NCBI RefSeq assembly: GCF_020026925.1
Contig: NZ_JAIQDW010000007.1
Coordinates: 62,001-126,000, forward strand
Direction of reading: 5' to 3'
DNA: 64,000 nt
Source: Flavobacterium hibisci
Lineage (GTDB): Bacteria > Bacteroidota > Bacteroidia > Flavobacteriales > Flavobacteriaceae
Part shown: positions 52,553 through 59,840 of the stretch, one piece after another
How positions within the stretch are numbered: the stretch's first letter is position 1
Layout of the letters: each line of letters starts with the position of its first letter
The notes under the pieces: generated by a model
Databases searched by the model: none
The model's input: the letters and a program-made list of their open reading frames with translations, nothing else
Told to the model about the DNA's origin: nothing
Made by a program: the position numbers and the translations under genes

Positions 52553-52948
52553 ATGAAACCAACACCCATTTTCTGTAAAAAAGAGTATCAGTTCTTACGA
52601 GAGTTGATATTAAAAAGTAAAAATGATTCAAATGCAAAAGAAGCCGGGCTGCTTTCACAAGAATTAGACCGTGCCATCATCAGTGAAGAAAGCATTCTTG
52701 ACAATTCGATTATCCGAATCAATTCGCATGTAACGATTGAAGATGTTAGATCAAATAAGCAAATGAAAATTCAAATTGTTTTGCCATCTTTAGCAAATGT
52801 ACAAGAAAGAAAAATATCAATTTTAGCCCCTTTAAGCGTTGCTATAATTGGTTTTAAAGAAAACGATCAGGTAGATTGGGAATTACCTTCCGGAATAAAA
52901 ACATTAAAAATAATTGAAGTAAACAATACCATTGTGTCCCATTCTTAA
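52553..52948 (+). CDS. GreA/GreB-type transcription factor (Rnk-like)
   Basis: 131 residues. The C-terminal GreA/B FKBP-like domain is visible from about residue 50 (I-R-I-N-S-H-V-T-I-E-D, then L-A-P-L-S-V-A-I-I-G-F-K-E-N-D and V-D-W-E-L-P-S-G). The N-terminal coiled coil is short, as in Rnk rather than GreA. Such proteins bind RNA polymerase; without a full acidic coiled-coil tip, transcript cleavage is unlikely. It is monocistronic with a clear terminator. Confidence 0.75.
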   Translation: MKPTPIFCKKEYQFLRELILKSKNDSNAKEAGLLSQELDRAIISEESILDNSIIRINSHVTIEDVRSNKQMKIQIVLPSLANVQERKISILAPLSVAIIGFKENDQVDWELPSGIKTLKIIEVNNTIVSHS

Positions 52949-52953
52949 TTTGC

Positions 52954-52984
52954 AAACACCTCATTTATGAAGGTGTTTTTTTTT
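52954..52984 (+). terminator. Intrinsic terminator after the GreA/B-like gene
   Basis: AAACACCT (52954-52961) pairs with AGGTGTTT (52971-52978), followed by more Ts. Confidence 0.85.
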
Positions 52985-53054
52985 GACTACAAACATCTAA
53001 TGGTTTCATTGAAGCACCTAATCCTTCTTACAGTCATAAAATATAATTTATGTA

Positions 53055-53087
53055 TAAAAAAAATCCCATCCGGAAAACCGAATGGGA
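53055..53087 (-). terminator. Intrinsic terminator of the cyclophilin-FKBP gene
   Basis: TCCCATCCGG (53064-53073) and CCGAATGGGA (53078-53087) pair with one mismatch around four A. On the minus strand a run of Ts follows. Confidence 0.82.
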
Positions 53088-53113
53088 CATTATTAAGATA
53101 ATAGAATGTGTCC

Positions 53114-54046
53114 TTATTTTACATCCATTAATTCTACGTCAAAAATAAGAGTCGCATGCGGAGGAATAACACCGCCTGCACCGCCTGGACCATAAGCCAA
53201 ATCAGATGGAATTACAAAACGCGCTTTGTCTCCAACCTGTAATAAAGCAATACCTTCGTCCCATCCTTCGATAACCTGCCCAACTCCTAGTTTGAATTCG
53301 ATTGGTTTTTTTCTCGGGTAAGAAGAATCAAAAACTTTTCCGTTTTCCAAAGATCCTTCGTAGTGTACAGAAACTGTTTTCCCTGCCTCTGCTTTTTTAC
53401 CTTCTCCTTTTTGAATCATTTTATAACGTAAACCACTTTCTGTTTTATCAAAACCTGCAGCTAATTGTTCCATTTTTGCTTCAGATTCTGCTTTTAAAGC
53501 TGCCTCACGCTTTAGACGAGCTCCTTTTAAACCAATAAAAGCTTCAATAGCATTCCATTTTTGAGCTTCTTCACCAACTCTGATAATTTCTAATGTTTCA
53601 AGAGCATCACCCTGAGCAACAGCATCTACGACATCCTGACCTTCGATAACGTGTCCAAAAACAGTATGTTTGTTGTCTAACCATGAAGTTGGAACGTGCG
53701 TAATGTAAAACTGAGAACCATTGCTTGCAGGTCCTGAGTTTGCCATTGCCAAAACGCCCGGACGATCGTGTTTTAAACTTGGGTGAAATTCATCATCAAA
53801 TTTGTATCCCGGATCACCAGTTCCTGTACCTTTAGGACAACCACCCTGAATCATAAAATCAGGTATAACTCTGTGAAAAGTTAAACCGTCATAGAATTTT
53901 TGTCCCTGAGGTTTCACTTTATTTTCCATATTTCCTTCTGCAAGAGCGACAAAATTCCCTACAGTTCCCGGTGTTAAATCGTGTGTCAGTTTTACTAAAA
54001 TCGAACCTTTACTAGTGTTGAATTTAGCGTATATTCCGTTTTCCAT
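53114..54046 (-). CDS. Cyclophilin-FKBP fusion peptidyl-prolyl isomerase
   Basis: 310 residues with two isomerase domains. Residues 1-155 are cyclophilin (F-H-R-V-I-P-D-F-M-I-Q-G-G, then G-S-Q-F-Y-I-T and the H-T-V-F-G-H-V segment). A charged helical linker of about 45 residues follows. Residues 205-310 are FKBP (S-V-H-Y-E-G, G-Q-V-I-E-G-W-D-E-G-I, I-P-S-D-L-A-Y-G). No signal peptide is seen, so both act in the cytoplasm. Such fusions act as prolyl isomerase chaperones with two specificities. It has an exact -7 promoter element. Confidence 0.92.
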   Translation of the reverse strand: MENGIYAKFNTSKGSILVKLTHDLTPGTVGNFVALAEGNMENKVKPQGQKFYDGLTFHRVIPDFMIQGGCPKGTGTGDPGYKFDDEFHPSLKHDRPGVLAMANSGPASNGSQFYITHVPTSWLDNKHTVFGHVIEGQDVVDAVAQGDALETLEIIRVGEEAQKWNAIEAFIGLKGARLKREAALKAESEAKMEQLAAGFDKTESGLRYKMIQKGEGKKAEAGKTVSVHYEGSLENGKVFDSSYPRKKPIEFKLGVGQVIEGWDEGIALLQVGDKARFVIPSDLAYGPGGAGGVIPPHATLIFDVELMDVK

Positions 54047-54069
54047 TGTTGTTATTTTTTAATTGAACG

Positions 54070-54077
54070 CAAATTTA
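54070..54077 (-). promoter_or_regulatory. -7 promoter element for the cyclophilin-FKBP gene
   Basis: Leftward reading gives TAAATTTG, an exact TAnnTTTG, 23 bp before the ATG. Confidence 0.45.
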
Positions 54078-54105
54078 CAAATTAATTTTATATCAATTTG
54101 CCTTT

Positions 54106-55272
54106 CTATTTTTTAGATTTTGATTTATAAGTGAGTCCGTAAACTGTCAATGCCAATATTGACAAGCCCACACATCCGATAGTTACCGCGTGCCATCCGC
54201 CTAGTTTCCATAGCAACAATCCATAAGCTGATCCGGCAGCTGTTCCTAAAAAGCTAAACGACATAAAAACCGTATTTAATCTGTTTCTGGCCTCAGGGAG
54301 CAACGAATAAACCCGGGTTTGATTTGAAATATGAACACCCTGGATTCCGATGTCAATAAACACGATTCCAATTGCAATTCCGATAACGCTTTCAATAGAG
54401 AAATAAAAAATCAAAAAACTGATTAGTATCAGCAAACATCCATAACCAACTGCGACCCTTGATCCTCCTTTGTCCCCCATTTTTCCGACTAATGGCGCAG
54501 CCAAAGCTCCGGAAGCCCCAACAATTCCGAATAAACCAATTGTTGCACTATTAAAATGAAACGGTTCCCCCGAAAGCAATAAAACCATCGTAGTCCAGAA
54601 AGCTCCAAACTGAGCAAAACTAAAAACATTGATTAACGTCGCTTCGCGCAATACAGGCTGGGTTTTTATAAGAGTAAAAAGAGATTGGATTAATTGACCA
54701 TAAGATCCCTGAAACTGGGGTTTATTGACAGGAAACTTATTCTGAATCACAAAAAATATCAAAAGGCAAATTGCGGCAGCAATAAAAAACATCGATCTCC
54801 AGCCTAAAACCTGACCGATGAATCCGCTTAATGTTCGCGAAAGCAAAATCCCGACTAAAAGTCCGCTCATAATAGTTCCGACGACTTTTCCTCTTTCTTC
54901 AGGCGCGCTTAAAGAAGCTGCCAGAGGCAAAATAAGCTGGGGTACTATTGAAGTGATCCCGATAAGCAGTGAAGCAATTTGTAATATAAGGAAACTTTTT
55001 GCCGTGGCTGCAATCAACAACGCAATTACAGAAGCAAAAGTGGTGATTAAGATTTGTTTTTTTCGTTCGATTTTATCTCCCAACGGAACCATAAAAAACA
55101 AGCCTATAGCATATCCTGCCTGCGTTAGGTAGGTTATTGTCCCTGCATTGGCTTCAGGAATTTTAAATTCATTGGCTATTAAAACAATTAAAGGCTGGCA
55201 GTAATACAGATTTGCAACTATGAGTCCAGTGCAGGCTGCCATAAACAAGACATTCGTTTTGGATAAATTCAT
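54106..55272 (-). CDS. MFS transporter
   Basis: 388 residues with 12 membrane helices. The loop-2/3 motif P-L-G-D-K-I-E-R-K-K is of the usual MFS form, and G-x-L-L-S-R-T-L-S-G-F-I-G is the antiporter motif C, so it is probably a proton-driven exporter of small molecules (DHA1-like). The substrate is unknown. The upstream -7 element ends only 4 bp before the ATG, so the message may be leaderless. Confidence 0.87.
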   Translation of the reverse strand: MNLSKTNVLFMAACTGLIVANLYYCQPLIVLIANEFKIPEANAGTITYLTQAGYAIGLFFMVPLGDKIERKKQILITTFASVIALLIAATAKSFLILQIASLLIGITSIVPQLILPLAASLSAPEERGKVVGTIMSGLLVGILLSRTLSGFIGQVLGWRSMFFIAAAICLLIFFVIQNKFPVNKPQFQGSYGQLIQSLFTLIKTQPVLREATLINVFSFAQFGAFWTTMVLLLSGEPFHFNSATIGLFGIVGASGALAAPLVGKMGDKGGSRVAVGYGCLLILISFLIFYFSIESVIGIAIGIVFIDIGIQGVHISNQTRVYSLLPEARNRLNTVFMSFSFLGTAAGSAYGLLLWKLGGWHAVTIGCVGLSILALTVYGLTYKSKSKK

Positions 55273-55276
55273 TTTG

Positions 55277-55284
55277 CAAAAATA
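55277..55284 (-). promoter_or_regulatory. -7 promoter element immediately before the MFS gene
   Basis: Leftward reading gives TATTTTTG, an exact TAnnTTTG, with just 4 bp before the ATG at 55272. Confidence 0.5.
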
Positions 55285-55376
55285 CCAATCTAATTTTTAT
55301 CCAAACTTTAAAAAATGTATAATTTTTCGAATGTTCAGACTAATCAGATTGGTGTTTTAGAAATCGCATTGATTTA

Positions 55377-55724
55377 CTATTTCATGAAGTCTTCACGCAT
55401 TGGACTAAAAACATCTGTCAGCATGCCTTCTTCTAAACACAAAACACCATGAATTGCATGAGGCCGAATGTAAAAGCTGTCTCCTTCTTTCAGCGTTTTT
55501 GTAATCCCGTTAATGGTAACATCAAACCTGCCTTTTGCCACATAAGTAACCTGCGTGTGATAATGTTCATGCAAAGCACCAATAGCACCTTTTTCGAAAT
55601 GTACATTTACCAGCATAACGCGATTATCAAAAGCTAAAATTTTACGTTTTACACCTTCTCCAACCACTTCCCATTGAATTTCCTCACCAAAAAGAAACTC
55701 TTTACTTGCAACAGAATTTTCCAT
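55377..55724 (-). CDS. Small cupin-domain protein
   Basis: 115 residues, one cupin. Motif 1 reads G-A-I-G-A-L-H-E-H-Y-H-T-Q-V-T-Y-V-A-K-G-R-F, with three His that could bind a metal. Motif 2 has Y-I-R-P-H-A-I-H-G-V. The type is that of small AraC-like or dioxygenase-like cupins. Typical roles range from sugar isomerase to pectin-degradation protein KdgF; in this context none is favoured. Own promoter. Confidence 0.8.
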   Translation of the reverse strand: MENSVASKEFLFGEEIQWEVVGEGVKRKILAFDNRVMLVNVHFEKGAIGALHEHYHTQVTYVAKGRFDVTINGITKTLKEGDSFYIRPHAIHGVLCLEEGMLTDVFSPMREDFMK

Positions 55725-55746
55725 ATTATTATTTCATTTTATAATA

Positions 55747-55754
55747 CAAAAATA
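55747..55754 (-). promoter_or_regulatory. -7 promoter element for the cupin gene
   Basis: Leftward reading gives TATTTTTG, an exact TAnnTTTG, 22 bp before the ATG. Confidence 0.45.
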
Positions 55755-55799
55755 ACATTTAGTATTGCAACTGTGGGTAATTTAATTATTAATCTAATT

Positions 55800-56324
55800 T
55801 TAAAACTGATTTTCAAAATCTTTTATAAAAAGTTGCATTGCCTCTAAAGTTTGTGAGTTAATCATCTTGCCTTCCTCATCAATTTTGCCCCGAACACCCT
55901 GAATTAATAGTGAATCATCATTTTCGAACTTCGCCTCTAATGTTTTCATTATCAACAAAAGCTGCTGATGCCCCATTTCGCCGGATGCGGAAGCAGTAAT
56001 TAGTCCCGTTTTTTTATTTGCAAAAACTGTTGTGGAAACACACCATTCCAGCGCATTTTTTAAGCTCCCCGGTAAACTAAAAACATATTCAGGCGTACAG
56101 ATTAGTATGCCGTCTGCCTGTGCGATTTTGTTTCTGAAAGAAATAACTTTTTCAGGTGGAGACTCATTGTCTAAATCCGGATTGAAATGTGGAAGCTCTT
56201 CTAAATCTTCAAAAATTTCAACTTCAAATTCTCTGTTTATATTCTCAGAAATAAATTTGAGGATTTTGAAATTGCTTGAATTCTTTCTTGTACTTCCGGT
56301 GATGGCAAAGATTTTTATTGACAT
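55800..56324 (-). CDS. NADPH-dependent FMN reductase family protein
   Basis: 174 residues, flavodoxin-like. The phosphate-binding loop is I-T-G-S-T-R-K-N-S-S-N, and the flavin-side motif C-T-P-E-Y-V-F-S-L-P-G-S-L-K-N-A-L-E-W is diagnostic. S-A-S-G-E-M-G-H-Q follows. It should reduce FMN, quinones or azo compounds with NAD(P)H. It stands on its own transcription unit. Confidence 0.9.
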   Translation of the reverse strand: MSIKIFAITGSTRKNSSNFKILKFISENINREFEVEIFEDLEELPHFNPDLDNESPPEKVISFRNKIAQADGILICTPEYVFSLPGSLKNALEWCVSTTVFANKKTGLITASASGEMGHQQLLLIMKTLEAKFENDDSLLIQGVRGKIDEEGKMINSQTLEAMQLFIKDFENQF

Positions 56325-56411
56325 TTTATTTATATCAAATATTTAAAAACTGTTTGATTTGTAAATATAATAAAGGGAAAACATTCTTTAAAGTGTTACT
56401 ACAAAAAGTAT

Positions 56412-57281
56412 TTATTGAACAACGCTAATGTCTTTATTCATTAATTCGAGTTCCTGCAATAAATTATTTTTTTCAAAATATTTTTTCAGCTCTGTGAGTC
56501 TTTTTTTGTTGTCATATTTTATACCTGAATTTAATTTTCTCTGACAAACAGAACATAATCTTGCAGAATTTTTGTCTGTTTCACTCATGCTATTGGTTCC
56601 ATTCATTACACAATCTGCAAAAATGCAATGGTGCAAACCAAACATATGACCAATTTCATGGGAACTTATTTTAAGAAGTCTGGACAAACACAAATTAAAA
56701 TTTTCCTGGGTCAGTTTTCCGTCCTGTAATCTGTAAATAGAACTTACCCCTACTTTATCACGATAAGAGGCCAGTCCGAAAACGAAATTCCATTCCGGTT
56801 TAGGATACAAATCAACTTCCGTCAATCCCATAAGCGCAATCCTTTTTAAAGGCTTGTCTTTTTTCAAAACATTATCCAAAATGTATCCTGCCAAAAACTG
56901 CTGGTTATTTTCGTATCCAATTCTCTGCGCAGATTCAGGAATAACATCATTAGAAACTGTTTCCAAAATTTTTGTTTTTAACTGAAAATAAATTTCCAGA
57001 TATTCCCTTAACAATTCTATTTGTTTATTTTGCAAAGAATTAAAATTTCCAATAGGTCTTATATAAATAATATTGGATTCACTGGTTGGAACAATATGTT
57101 TTGAATTCATGAATTGCTCAAAAGTCTGACCTTTTTCTTTATGAGAATAAAGCCAATCGCCTTCAACAGGTTTTGTTAATTCAACATCATTTTTTTTGAT
57201 TTGGTCGAAATATTGATTCCCTTCCTGTTTAATACATGTAGTACAGAAAATTATGATTATAAAAAGTGCTGTTTTTTTCAT
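56412..57281 (-). CDS. Archaemetzincin-type zinc metalloprotease, probable lipoprotein
   Basis: 289 residues. The extended zinc motif H208-E-I-G-H212-x-x-G-x-x-H218 is followed by C219, C224, M226 and C243-S-V-C246, which closely match the archaemetzincin pattern of an HExxHxxGxxH core with a four-Cys zinc site. The N-terminus is a short signal sequence with Cys at 13 and 16, so it may be a lipoprotein. It would hydrolyse peptides at the cell surface or in the periplasm. The family is uncommon in bacteria. An exact -7 element lies upstream. Confidence 0.85.
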   Translation of the reverse strand: MKKTALFIIIIFCTTCIKQEGNQYFDQIKKNDVELTKPVEGDWLYSHKEKGQTFEQFMNSKHIVPTSESNIIYIRPIGNFNSLQNKQIELLREYLEIYFQLKTKILETVSNDVIPESAQRIGYENNQQFLAGYILDNVLKKDKPLKRIALMGLTEVDLYPKPEWNFVFGLASYRDKVGVSSIYRLQDGKLTQENFNLCLSRLLKISSHEIGHMFGLHHCIFADCVMNGTNSMSETDKNSARLCSVCQRKLNSGIKYDNKKRLTELKKYFEKNNLLQELELMNKDISVVQ

Positions 57282-57301
57282 TTAGATTTGGATTGGTGAA
57301 C

Positions 57302-57309
57302 CAAAAGTA
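57302..57309 (-). promoter_or_regulatory. -7 promoter element for the archaemetzincin gene
   Basis: Leftward reading gives TACTTTTG, an exact TAnnTTTG, 20 bp before the ATG. Confidence 0.5.
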
Positions 57310-57465
57310 AATAATCGAACTCTGAAAACCGTAATTATTTATAAAATTTTTCTTATTCAACAGATGGTTATTCTACTTTTTTTGTATTCTTTATTGCACA
57401 ATACCAAAACTTCAGTCATAATATATCTGATGATTCCATCAAACATTCTTTAAAAAAGGAATGAC

Positions 57466-57473
57466 TATCTTTG
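57466..57473 (+). promoter_or_regulatory. -7 promoter element for rlmF
   Basis: TATCTTTG, an exact TAnnTTTG, 16 bp before the ATG. Confidence 0.55.
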
Positions 57474-57489
57474 CACTCAAAATCGCAAA

Positions 57490-58440
57490 ATGAAAGCAGC
57501 AGGTAATTCTGAGAAAAATAATTTACATCTTCGAAATTTACATCGTTCACGATATGATTTTGAGCTTCTTATTTCAAATTGTCCTGAACTAAAACCTTTT
57601 GTTTCCATCAACAAATATGCAATTGAAACAATTGATTTCAGCAACCCAATTGCGGTAAAAACGCTTAATAGAGCTTTGCTGCAAACCTATTATGATATTC
57701 AAAATTGGGATATTCCTGAAAATTATCTTTGTCCGCCCATTCCCGGAAGAGCTGATTATGTTCATTATTTAGCCGATTTACTTAGTGGATCCAACAATGG
57801 AAATATTCCTGTAGGATCTTCTGTTTTAGGACTGGATATTGGAACAGGAGCCAATTGTATTTATCCCATTTTAGGAAGTGCAATTTACGACTGGAGTTTT
57901 GTTGCGACCGATATTGATAAAAAAGCAATCGAAAACTGCAGTAAAATTATAGAAGCCAATCCGAAATTGATTGAAGCAATCAGTTTACAACAGCAAACAG
58001 AATCCCGTTTTATTTTTAAAAACATTATCACACCGGAAGACCGTTTTACTTTTACGATGTGTAATCCGCCTTTTCATGCTTCTGCAGAAGAAGCTAATAA
58101 AAGTACTCTAAGGAAAATATCAAATCTAAATCCGAAAAATAAAAAAAATGCTAAACCTGTTCTAAACTTTGGAGGTCAGCATGCAGAATTATGGTGCAAC
58201 GGAGGCGAAATTAGTTTTATAACTCAAATGATTTACGAAAGTGTAAAATATGGTTCGCAGTGTTTGTGGTTTACAACCCTGGTTTCTAAAAAAGAGAATC
58301 TTTCAACCATTTACAAAACCTTAAAAAAACTAAACGCTGTAGCAATCAAAACTATTGATATGGCTCAGGGACAAAAAAACAGCCGGATTGTGGCCTGGAG
58401 TTTTTTGAAACCTACAGATCAGGAAAAGTGGTTTATTTAA
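57490..58440 (+). CDS. rlmF: 23S rRNA (adenine(1618)-N(6))-methyltransferase
   Basis: 316 residues, the normal length. L-H-x-R-N-x-H-x-x-x-Y-D-F near the N-terminus (here L-H-L-R-N-L-H-R-S-R-Y-D-F), the SAM motif L-D-I-G-T-G-A-N-C-I-Y-P-I, and the catalytic M-C-N-P-P-F-H-A-S motif define RlmF. N-F-G-G-Q-H-A-E-L-W is also conserved. It methylates A1618 of 23S rRNA during ribosome assembly. Confidence 0.95.
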   Translation: MKAAGNSEKNNLHLRNLHRSRYDFELLISNCPELKPFVSINKYAIETIDFSNPIAVKTLNRALLQTYYDIQNWDIPENYLCPPIPGRADYVHYLADLLSGSNNGNIPVGSSVLGLDIGTGANCIYPILGSAIYDWSFVATDIDKKAIENCSKIIEANPKLIEAISLQQQTESRFIFKNIITPEDRFTFTMCNPPFHASAEEANKSTLRKISNLNPKNKKNAKPVLNFGGQHAELWCNGGEISFITQMIYESVKYGSQCLWFTTLVSKKENLSTIYKTLKKLNAVAIKTIDMAQGQKNSRIVAWSFLKPTDQEKWFI

Positions 58441-58519
58441 AACACTGATTTTCAATCCAATTCTTGATTTTACAATTTGCTTTTGCTAAATTTAACCGAA
58501 ACTATTTAGTATCAAATCT

Positions 58520-58749
58520 ATGGCTGAATATATAGGCTATCTTGCATCAGTTTTATAGTTGGAGGTTTTTTGCTCAAAAATCTCAGAACAATCCGGTTGA
58601 TTAATCTTTTTGGCTGTATCTGCTTTGTGATTTACGGCATCTTTTTAAAAGATTTCAGGGATTTTAATCAATGGCTTTTACCAGTAATTATTCCTAACGC
58701 CATTTTAGCTTTTGTACAGATTTATCACCTTACAGTCAAAAAATCATAA
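58520..58749 (+). pseudogene. Frameshifted small membrane protein gene (YgjV-like)
   Basis: ATG at 58520 opens a frame reading M-A-E-Y-I-G-Y-L-A-S-V-L and stops at TAG 58556. The +2 frame from 58555 continues without interruption to TAA 58747-58749, reading I-V-G-G-F-L-L-K-N-L, then I-N-L-F-G-C and V-I-Y-G-I-F, and later P-N-A-I-L-A-F-V-Q-I-Y-H-L. Joined, they give a protein of about 76 residues with two or three helices, like the short YgjV-type membrane proteins of Flavobacteriia. A single-base loss near 58551-58555 (in GTTTTA) explains the break. A sequencing error or a real mutation is equally possible. Confidence 0.65.
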
Positions 58750-58834
58750 GCTTATAATTATGTTATTTTGAAACAAAATTCTGGAAGACATTCAATATTT
58801 GATTATTGTAATTTTATATTAAATACAATATATT

Positions 58835-59773
58835 ATGACAAGATTCCTACTTAAATTTATGCTTTTGGTTATGCTTTTTGGGTGTGCTTCATCTAAAAAA
58901 GCAAAATTTGAAGACTATGTTTTCCACACTAAAAAAGAAAAACAAAGCTATCTAAACTCCTACGACAAAGCTTTAAAACTTTGGAATATTCCCTATACCG
59001 AAGAAAATATTAAAACCAGATTTGGAAATACACATGTAATAATTGCAGGTCCCAAAAACGGAAAAGATTTGGTATTGTTACACGGAATGGACGCCAGCTC
59101 AACAATGTGGTATCCAAACATTAAGGCTTTGGCAAAAAACCATCGAATATATGCCATCGATTTTCTGATGGAACCCGGAAAATCTAATCTGACTGCCAAT
59201 CCTCTTGCTAAAGAAGAGATCGTTATGTGGTATAATGAAATTTTTGCACATTATAAGTTAAAGAAATTTGATATCGCAGGAGCATCACGTGGTGGCTGGA
59301 TTGCAACATTACTGGCTGTTCAAAAAGAAAATCCTATTGATAAAATAGTCTTGTTAAGTCCTGCTCAAACCTTTAAATTTATTGATAAAATGGGTAAAAC
59401 ATCCTCAGCATTAATGCTAAAACTTTTTCCAAGCGAAAAAAAATTCGGAAAAACACTAAAGACTTTTTCAACCCATCCAGAAAAAATTGACCCTGCTTAC
59501 AAAAGACAATTTTATTTAGCCAATAAATACGCCAAATCAAATTCAAGTATGCTAAAGATGACTCCTTTTTCTAATGATGAACTAAAATCAATTAAGAATC
59601 CGGTTTTGGTACTGATTGGCGACAAAGATGTAATCAATTCAGCAGAAAGTCTGGAAAAAGCAAAGGAATTTTTACCAAACGGCAAGACAAAAATAATCAA
59701 AGATGCAGGACATTTTTTGAGCATTGATCAGAGTAAAATGGTGAATGATGCCATGATTGACTTTTTAGAATAA
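58835..59773 (+). CDS. Alpha/beta hydrolase lipoprotein
   Basis: 312 residues. The signal sequence ends in M-L-F-G-C (a lipobox, Cys near residue 17), so the enzyme is probably lipid-anchored. L-L-H-G-M-D-A-S-S-T-M-W is the oxyanion region, G-A-S-R-G-G-W supplies the nucleophile Ser, and G-D-K-D-V and D-A-G-H-F supply Asp and His. Substrate unknown. It lies 61 bp after which uvrB starts its own unit. Confidence 0.85.
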   Translation: MTRFLLKFMLLVMLFGCASSKKAKFEDYVFHTKKEKQSYLNSYDKALKLWNIPYTEENIKTRFGNTHVIIAGPKNGKDLVLLHGMDASSTMWYPNIKALAKNHRIYAIDFLMEPGKSNLTANPLAKEEIVMWYNEIFAHYKLKKFDIAGASRGGWIATLLAVQKENPIDKIVLLSPAQTFKFIDKMGKTSSALMLKLFPSEKKFGKTLKTFSTHPEKIDPAYKRQFYLANKYAKSNSSMLKMTPFSNDELKSIKNPVLVLIGDKDVINSAESLEKAKEFLPNGKTKIIKDAGHFLSIDQSKMVNDAMIDFLE

Positions 59774-59840
59774 GAACAACTTAACATTTAATAGCGTTCA
59801 AACTTGTATCTTTACAAAACTAATTTTTTCATAGCTAGAA

